Shown: positions 58,018-64,000 of the stretch, piece after piece
How the letters are laid out: every line of letters starts with the position of its first letter
How positions within the stretch are numbered: position 1 is the first letter of the stretch
Assembly (NCBI GenBank): GCA_015039465.1
Contig: MU130708.1
Coordinates: forward strand, 238,237-302,236
Origin: Phlegmacium glaucopus
Taxonomy: Eukaryota; Basidiomycota; Agaricomycetes; Agaricales; Cortinariaceae
Reading direction: 5' to 3'
Length of the DNA: 64,000 nt
The notes under the pieces: generated by a model
What the model was told of the DNA's origin: nothing
What the model saw: only the letters and a program-made list of their open reading frames with translations
Databases searched by the model: none
Translations under genes and position numbers: made by a program

Positions 58018-60150
58018 CTAATCTTTAACTAATCTAGGGTCGTGGTAGTCTACCGCTCTATGCATCAGTTTTGCTAAATGAAAAGGCATCTTGGGTGGAA
58101 AAGCATATAGTGAACTTCTCTCAGGAAACTTGCCCCTAGAAGGATCATCCGCCGGATTCTCCAGCGTCGGTATCCATGTGGTGGAAATCCACAACTTATG
58201 GTCTTGGATCAGCCTCACAATCTCGCGCAACACCAGATTCTGCTGAGTGCCCCGTGATCTCCCTGCCTTCAGTGCTCCTACCATGCCTTTATTGTCCAAA
58301 CAGATGTTTATGTGGCACCCTGAAAACCCCCCTGCTATCAGTGTCCGAACAGCCAATTCAACAGCGACCATTTCAGCCCAACCAATCTCACGCCCATCTG
58401 ACTTCCATCCATCCCTAAACTCCCAAGCAAGCCATTTCCCATCCAAAATCAGGCCGACCCCCCAGCTGGTTGATGCGTTGACAAATAATTTCATATCCAG
58501 GGGTTCTGGCGGTCGGATAATATCCATCCCCACATAATCTTCCTCCAATTTCTTCCTCCACCATGCCATATCTTCGGCGTTTCCAGCTGGTAATTTGTGC
58601 TTCACCTTGGCTGCATGGTAATTCTTAAAACCTCCTCTGAACCTGTATAATGATGCCAAATGTGAACGACCATCTGGGACAACCAGGCATACATGGTTCA
58701 AAGTTCCAATGATTCTTTCAGCCTCCTTTACGGTATGAAGAGAGCCGACTGTCCATGATGAGATTTGCTCTAGGTACTTTGTCTTCTTCTTTCCTTGTAA
58801 TTCTACCTTCTTAGCAGATAGGTCCCATAGAAATCCGATGTATGTGAATTTTGTTGCAAAGTCGACAAATTTTGCTGGGGCCCAGGGCCAGCCCAAGTCT
58901 TTTGCTATGTTCCATACGAGTTCAGCTGAGTATGAGAATTCATATGTACCACCTGATGACCGACGCTTCGGGTAGCGTAGGAAGATAAAGTCGTCCACCC
59001 ATTTTATCACCGCCTCTATGCCCCGTGATAATAAAATCCTCACCAATGCATCAGCCACTCTACCAAAAATTCCAGGGGATGAGGTCTTTACTCTCCCCCA
59101 CCTAATCTGCGCAGAGTCTGTGCGGAGTCCAAGCTGTCTGCACAAAATTTACACCCTAAACCTTAAAATTTAAAACTTTTGTAATATATATATATACCTA
59201 TCCTAATTCTAACCCTAACCTTAACACTAACTTTAACCCAACCCTAACCAATTCCTAACAAATCTGTGTGGAATGCTAAGAGTCCGCGTGGACAGCTCGG
59301 ACAGCTCGGACAGCTTGGACTCCGCACGGAGTAGGTGGGGGAGTGTAAAGTACAGCAGGGGATGGAGACGCGCCAAAATTTGATACATGGTCAAGATGGA
59401 TAAGGCCTTTGATTGTAATTGCAAGAAAACAACGGGCCGATGGGTGGATAGGAATATTCTGGAAAGCTGCATTGACATCAAACACTGCCGCTTCTGTCCC
59501 TTCTGGAGCGTCTGCAACCAATAAATAGCACTCGGAGAAAGAACCCCAAGCGCATTGGAATTTCTTAGAGTCGATAATGGTATTGATAGAGGTCTGGGTA
59601 GGATTGATGAGGTATTTCTGGTCTGCGTCGCATGGTAAGCTATCCAGATCAATGGAATGTTTATTTTTTGGGTATGAATGGTTTACAATTACACGGCGCT
59701 TTCCACCACCTTGATCAATGACTGCGAGAGGTGCTGTCCGAAAGTGTCCAATAAGGGAAAAAAGAGTGTCCGGATCGTAACCATGCGATATTTTACCAAG
59801 TGCTAATTCTTCTGCGTATTTTGAAACAATGAAATCTTCATCTTCTTGTGATGTAAAGTGATTGTGGGGTATAGAAGTGCATGCGAGGGAGAAGTTTTCT
59901 AATCCACATAAAAATCCTTGCCTGAGGCCAGTTGGAATGTCCTTGAACTCATTGAAGACGCCTGCGTCCTTTAGTGCAAGCTCCCAGGCATCAGCGTTCA
60001 GCCTGGTCACTATCGGAAAAAGTTCATCAGACATTACACCTCCCAGATCCGTGAGAGGGGTCGCCACAGAGGGAGCAAGAATGGGCATAGGTGCAAGTGG
60101 TTCCTCGATGGCAGCCAGCGCACATAAGGGCACTACAGTGTGTCGTACGG
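58018..60150 (-). pseudogene. Reverse transcriptase/RNase H of a DIRS/Ngaro-type element, split by a MITE
   Basis: The 5-prime end has a Cys/His cluster overlapping in another frame (CAGCHRGTTCTYAHSCSLCG at about 60030-60120), the usual end of a gag-like ORF. RT then reads GLRQGFLCGLENFSLAC, PLAVIDQGGGKRRVIVNHSY and AAVFDVNAAFQNIPIHP. After the MITE it continues PGIFGRVADALVRILLSRG and AVIKWVDDFIFLRYP, where VDD is the catalytic pair. RNase H follows: LFVNASTSWGVGLILDGKW (Asn where the family has its first Asp), WAEMVAVELAVRTL, CLDNKGMVGALKAGRS. MITE insertion at 59081-59355 and the Asp-to-Asn change make it defective. Confidence 0.8.
59081..59355. mobile_element. hAT-like MITE with telomere-like interior
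   Basis: 275 bases with 8-base duplications CAGGGGAT (59073-59080 and 59356-59363). The ends are imperfect inverted repeats built on CTTTACACTCCCCCACCTA, and inner arms CGGAGTCCAAGCTGTC also pair. The middle has degenerate CCCTAA repeats (59205-59255). Removing it rejoins the reverse transcriptase frame. An 8-base duplication suggests hAT mobilisation. Confidence 0.85.
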
Positions 60151-60262
60151 TACGATTCCCGGAACAGACACAGTGTGCCGTATGGTACACATTCCCGGAA
60201 CACCTCAAATCCGGGAATATTGCCTACCATATATAGAAATACACAGTGTGCCGTGCTCCACG
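60131..60262. repeat. Element-border repeat (left copy)
   Basis: Contains two or three units like CAGTGTGCCGTATGGTACAC followed by ATTCCCGGAA. It resembles 63455-63590 in the same orientation (CTACAGTGT, ATTCCCGGAAC, ACACACTGTGTCG, GGGAATA). It probably marks the edge of the element that carries the two divergent ORFs. Confidence 0.6.
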
Positions 60263-60556
60263 GACTCAAGGAATGCCTTCAAATGCCGACTGTGTATGCC
60301 GCTGCCGGCTCCGGTCCCATCCCTAGGCCACAGGAAGGGCCTAGGGCTGGTCATGTATATGTACCTTGGGGTCTAAGGTGATCTAAAGTAATGACAGAAA
60401 TACATTTCCCAGCCTGATCAAATCGCAGAACACCTCCGAGAGGCACATTTCCGAGGACCGGCATTCCCCACATGTAGAGGCCAGAAAACATTGTAGGGCC
60501 CTGATGGTGCTGATGTGAGTGCCAGCCATGATACCAGGAACTAAGAGTGCTGGTGC

Positions 60557-60780
60557 CTGAGTGCACCCCGGGGCACCAGCGCCAGTGTGTCACGTACCGG
60601 TGTATGAGTGCCGGTATGTCCATGCCAATGTGTATGCCGGTGTACCCATGCCGGTGTCTCTTCAGCCGATGTGTATGCCGGTGTGTCCATCCCGATGTGT
60701 ATGCCGGTGTGTCCATCCCGGTGTGTATGCCGGTGTGCTTTCAGCCGGTATGCATGCCGATGTGACACCGGTATGTCTCT
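60557..60780. repeat. Minisatellite of CCGGTGTGTATG-type units
   Basis: Irregular tandem repeats of about 12-24 bases built on ATGCCGGTGTGTCCATCCCG. Long open frames on both strands here (His/Thr- or Cys/Met/Pro-rich) are products of the repeat. Looser GCCGGT units go on to about 60960. Confidence 0.75.
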
Positions 60781-61048
60781 GAGACCGGCCGTCGCCTTTC
60801 ACCGGCTCAATTGCCAACAGCAGTGTGACTGCCGGTGCGATTTACTGAGGATGTGGCGGAATGTCAGTACCGATGATGTTTCAGTGCCGGTATGGGAGAA
60901 TGCCGGTCTGTGTGTCATTGCCGGTGGGAGTGGAAGTGCCGGCATCAGAGTGTCGAGGTGAACTTGATTTTGGACACATTATATTTAAACCCATTTACAT
61001 ACCGACGACATCACCATCCTGTTATATTGTCAATATCAGATACAATTA

Positions 61049-61939
61049 TTATCTATCTACCGCTGCCCCTGCCATGTCAGGAGATGTGTCCCTGGTCTCT
61101 GCCTGTTTGATTGAGTTGTAGGCCCTTTCGAGTGCCTGCTCTGTCAAAACCTGCAAATTGGCAAAGGCCTTGTGCATTTTCTCATCAGACTTCAATCTCT
61201 CCAGCTCTGCCATATACAAGCGATGTGAAGCATCCTTGTATGATATACCGAGCCGCTCCTGCAGGGCTAACACCTCGGCATGTGCCAACAGACATTCCCG
61301 ATCACTACTTCCCTAGAAAGGGACTCAGTAACACGAGCCTGACAATAGAACCTCCTACTTACCGGAATGGCTGGGGCCATTATTTTGCCCTCTCCAATGA
61401 TACCAAATCCTGAACCATTAAAGTCATGTACCTGAAAAAAACAAATTAAAACCCTTACAATCACGGGAGTAGGCGGCACAGGTTGCCCAGGGCCGGCCAC
61501 TGATGACCGGGGCATACAGGCAAATGCCGCTCAATACAATATCAACCGTCTATGGTTGCTTGCCGATGCATGGCATATGCTGATGTATGGCACATGCCGG
61601 TGTATGGCATATGCCGGTATATGGCACATGCCGGTATATGGCACATGCCGGTATATGGCACATGCCGGTATGTGCCCTGCCATTATGCCGGCATTCGACA
61701 TGGGCCAATGATCTTTCCTTGGAGAGCCAACAGAAGGTACTCACACTTCCTGCGGCCCTAAACACCTCCATATCCTGTTTTTTCCGGTATCCATCAAACA
61801 TTTGATGTAGGGCCGGTACCATGAACTGGGGCACCACATAACATTGTTTACCAGGGCCGATGATGACCACATACCCGTCTGGTATGCCAGCAGGGTCACA
61901 TTCAAGAGCATTCTGATCGATAGTTGTTGCCATTAGCAT
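61049..61939 (-). CDS. Element-associated ORF A (no known domain)
   Basis: Exon 1 reads MATTIDQNALECDPAGIPDG, YVVIIGPGKQCYVVPQFMVP, ALHQMFDGYRKKQDMEVFRA. Inferred further exons give AGPGQPVPPTPVI, VHDFNGSGFGIIGEGKIMAP, and GSSDRECLLAHAEVLALQER, LGISYKDASHRLYMAELERL, KSDEKMHKAFANLQVLTEQA. The C-terminal part is helical and probably a coiled coil. Similar proteins are, as I recall, common and repeated in mushroom genomes, which fits a mobile-element gene. It is divergent from the ORF at 62182, with a shared upstream region of about 240 bases. An intron holds the minisatellite at 61556-61680. The start could be 61939 or 61933. Confidence 0.55.
61556..61680. repeat. Minisatellite of GGCACATGCCGGTATAT units
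   Basis: Five or six tandem units of 17-18 bases (GGCACATGCCGGTATAT and variants), with no spacers between them. It lies within an inferred intron of the minus-strand ORF. Confidence 0.8.
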
Positions 61940-62181
61940 ATCATATAAGTCGACTGATCACTCTGAAGCCAGACAATCTGATCTGTTTGGCGCTATTTAT
62001 AATATCACATGACTATGTTTACACCGTCACATGCATGTTGATTTTGACTACCATCAGTTTTCCCCAAGCCGTTTTCCTGCATTTCCCTACCACAAGGTGA
62101 GTGCCGATCCCCTGCTTTCACCGGCATATATAAACTTTTACAGGACCATCCCAGCATCTCCGTCTACCAAACACAACCCAA

Positions 62182-63476
62182 ATGTCTACCTACAACGCTG
62201 CCGAGATACGCAAGGTCATCGATGACCTCGACAATATATTCCGTGCTGCTGCCCAGAACGGAACGCTTCAGGAGGTCTTTGTGGTGGAACGAAAGGCCAT
62301 CGTAAGTGATTTGGTGATAAAACAGCGGGTACTACTGACACCAATGTGGCAACAGGATGCCTTAATGCGGACTAGTCGAGCGACTGCAGACGACGCCGAG
62401 GTCAAACGCGAATTCCAGATGCCACGTTTCCTTTGGAGATTCGCGGATGTTTACCAAGGAGCCAGGAGGGCTCAACGCCTCGATGGTGTCTTTTGGGATG
62501 GGCTAGGACAGGTACTTCAAGACTACAACCAAAGACATCCGACTGGCCATCGTGCCCCGATCCCAGGGGTGCCGCCCCCCGTCCAACCCACCACCCCCAT
62601 CATCCCCCCACCCCAGGTACAGTTCCGGGTAATGATGCCCACCCGTCCTCCCATAGCCGGCCCATCACGTCCACGACCTACGCCACCATCAGACAGTGAA
62701 GAGTCTGCTCGGCGTTCGGCAACACCGGCCCCGGCCCCATCTCCTATGCCGGTGTCCCCTCCACTGTCTCGTGTGCCAGTGCCCGGTGTCAGAATTCCCG
62801 GCCAACCTGTGCCGGCACGATTCCCTAAGAAAATTGTTCGTCCTAGGGTGCCGGTACCCATGCCCCAAACACCAACCCCACCGGCACCGGCAGTGCCTGT
62901 GCCCGGTGTCAGGATTCCCGGCCGTACTTTCCAACCGGCGCCGGCCTCATTACCTAGCATAATCGTCCGTCCTAGGGTGCCGGTCCCCATGCCTCAAACA
63001 CCAACTGCACCGGCTCAGAACCTGGGAGTGGCCGGCCCTTCTCGGGACCGGCAACTGTCACCTTTGACGGAAAGCAGCGATGAGTCTGCCAGATTGCCTG
63101 CAGGTGGAAAAAGGGACAAGGGGAAGGCAAGGATGAGAGATGAGAGGCCAGAGGAACAGGGAGATAGCGGAGGCATGCAGCAGGAATGCCGTCCGGAAAG
63201 CAAGAAGAGGAGACCCCGCAATCCACCGGCCAGCTCCGGGAGAACACATGCCGGCGATGTGAGAGATTGCATTTGTATTGTATCTCCCAGGCTGGGGGGA
63301 AGGCCTGCGTCAGTTGTGCCAGAGTGAAGATGAAATGCATAGACTTTGGGGATGACGGGCACGCCACCGACGTTACACGCCCCCGTGCTCCTCGACCGGC
63401 ACCGGCACCGGCACCAGGTCCCAAGACACGCAAGAAGAGCAAAAAGCAGGTAGGGACACTACAGTGTATGGAATGA
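62182..63476 (+). CDS. Element-associated ORF B with Zn2Cys6-like cluster
   Basis: The N-terminal domain reads MSTYNAAEIRKVIDDLDNIF, ERKAIVSDLVIKQRVLLTPM, FQMPRFLWRFADVYQGARRA and GLGQVLQDYNQRHPTG, and is helical. A long Pro-rich region holds near-identical repeats (PRVPVPMPQTP, PVPGVRIPG). An inferred intron 63104-63180 shifts to the frame MPSGKQEEETPQ, which carries NTCRRCERLHLYC and ACVSCARVKMKC: C-x2-C-x6-C-x8-C-x2-C-x6-C, identical in spacing to the ORF at 55440. Without that intron the frame ends at 63327 and loses the cluster, so a frameshift is the alternative. The last residues run into the border repeat at 63455. Confidence 0.55.
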
Positions 63477-63590
63477 TACCATTCCCGGAACGGACACACT
63501 GTGTCGAAAGATACGGATTCACGGGGCCCTGTGAATCTGGGAATACGGTATTCTATATTTGGATCTACACACTGTGTCGAAAGATACGGA
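63455..63590. repeat. Element-border repeat (right copy)
   Basis: Counterpart of 60131-60262 in direct orientation, with two internal units ACACACTGTGTCGAAAGATA then CGGATTCACGG. Near-palindromes such as ACACACTGTGT and TTCCCGGAA suggest protein-binding sites. Confidence 0.6.
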
Positions 63591-64000
63591 TTCACGGAAT
63601 ACCTACGGCACTAGACGATGCCGGGCAGGTCTATCAGCATGGCTGGGTGCTGTCCACCGATGTGTTTCGGTAGGGTGTATGAGCCGGCGGGAGTTTTTTG
63701 TACTGGTGATAGTTGGCCATCTATGACCGGGTGATGCTCAGATCAACCAGCTGTTGCTGAGATGAACAGGGAGTTGTACTGCTGGGATAGAGAGAGGGGC
63801 AGTAGGTGTCAAAAGGTATGAACCGGCACTGCATGATCAGGAGTGCATGACATGGCAATGCCGGGATATGAACAGGCCAGCAACTCTATGGATGAGCCGG
63901 CATTACATATATGAACCGGCTATGACCAGAGCTGATAAACGGGCACTCCAGACTGGCGGTGCTACTGCTGGTATAAGCTGGGAATGTACAGTAAATATGG
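63591..64000. other. Gene-free, GCCGG-rich end of window
   Basis: Contains scattered GCCGGC/ACCGG motifs like those in the neighbouring element but no open frame I can support. The element or its surroundings continue past the window. Confidence 0.5.

Noticed and set aside
59190..59260. CCCTAA-like repeats considered as a chromosome end
   Set aside because: They are degenerate, short, inside a MITE with target duplications, and sequence continues on both sides.
61556..61680. Regular short repeats considered as a CRISPR array
   Set aside because: Units are contiguous with no unique spacers, and the genome is eukaryotic.
62523..62990. 155-residue Gly-rich minus-strand open frame
   Set aside because: Antisense of the Pro-rich repeat region of the plus-strand ORF.

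Overview
The window is nuclear DNA of a basidiomycete fungus, most likely a mushroom-forming agaricomycete. The signs are about 50-base GT-AG introns in almost every gene, very short intergenic gaps, fungal versions of housekeeping genes (hypusinated eIF5A, APC1, RRP42, DAHP synthase), a basidiomycete-type membrane GTPase family, and LTR and tyrosine-recombinase retroelements. The species is not identified.

The first 41.5 kb is gene-dense. It opens with a Holliday-junction resolvase of the GEN1/YEN1 family (21-2310). Next comes the most interesting block. Three PARP-type ADP-ribosyltransferase genes (2380-4157 and 4468-6297 on the minus strand, 6505-8401 on the plus strand) carry tandem four-cysteine zinc-like modules and stand directly beside a microbial-type poly(ADP-ribose) glycohydrolase (8518-9648). 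Two transferases keep the H-Y-E catalytic triad. The third has lost all three positions but keeps the cysteine modules and sits 116 bases upstream of the glycohydrolase on the same strand. I read this as a writer / pseudo-writer / eraser cluster for ADP-ribosylation. IMP dehydrogenase follows, then the abasic-site shield protein HMCES, a TAF8/TAF3-like histone-fold protein, exosome subunit RRP42, DAHP synthase, a PIH1 co-chaperone, a two-LIM protein, eIF5A, mitochondrial ribosomal protein uL30m, APC1, a RanBP2-type zinc-finger protein and an LYR-motif mitochondrial protein.

From about 41.5 to 54.7 kb the sequence is rearranged and gene-poor. It has a 0.28-kb foldback element, three broken copies of one alpha/beta-hydrolase gene, an HNH-nuclease-like remnant, one intact gene for a small secreted cysteine-containing protein plus a broken second copy, one membrane-anchored GTPase gene, a long inverted repeat at 50.6-51.2 kb, and two solo LTRs with perfect 5-base target duplications.

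The last 9 kb is nested transposable elements. There is an LTR followed by a Zn2Cys6-like ORF, then a DIRS/Ngaro-type element on the minus strand (reverse transcriptase, RNase H, tyrosine recombinase) that is dead: a 275-base MITE splits the RT, the recombinase has an internal stop, and key catalytic residues are changed. Last is a second element with two divergent ORFs between related repeats, full of CCGG-rich minisatellites, whose plus-strand ORF carries the same Zn2Cys6-like cysteine spacing. Gene models come from reading splice sites by eye; exon joins are predictions.
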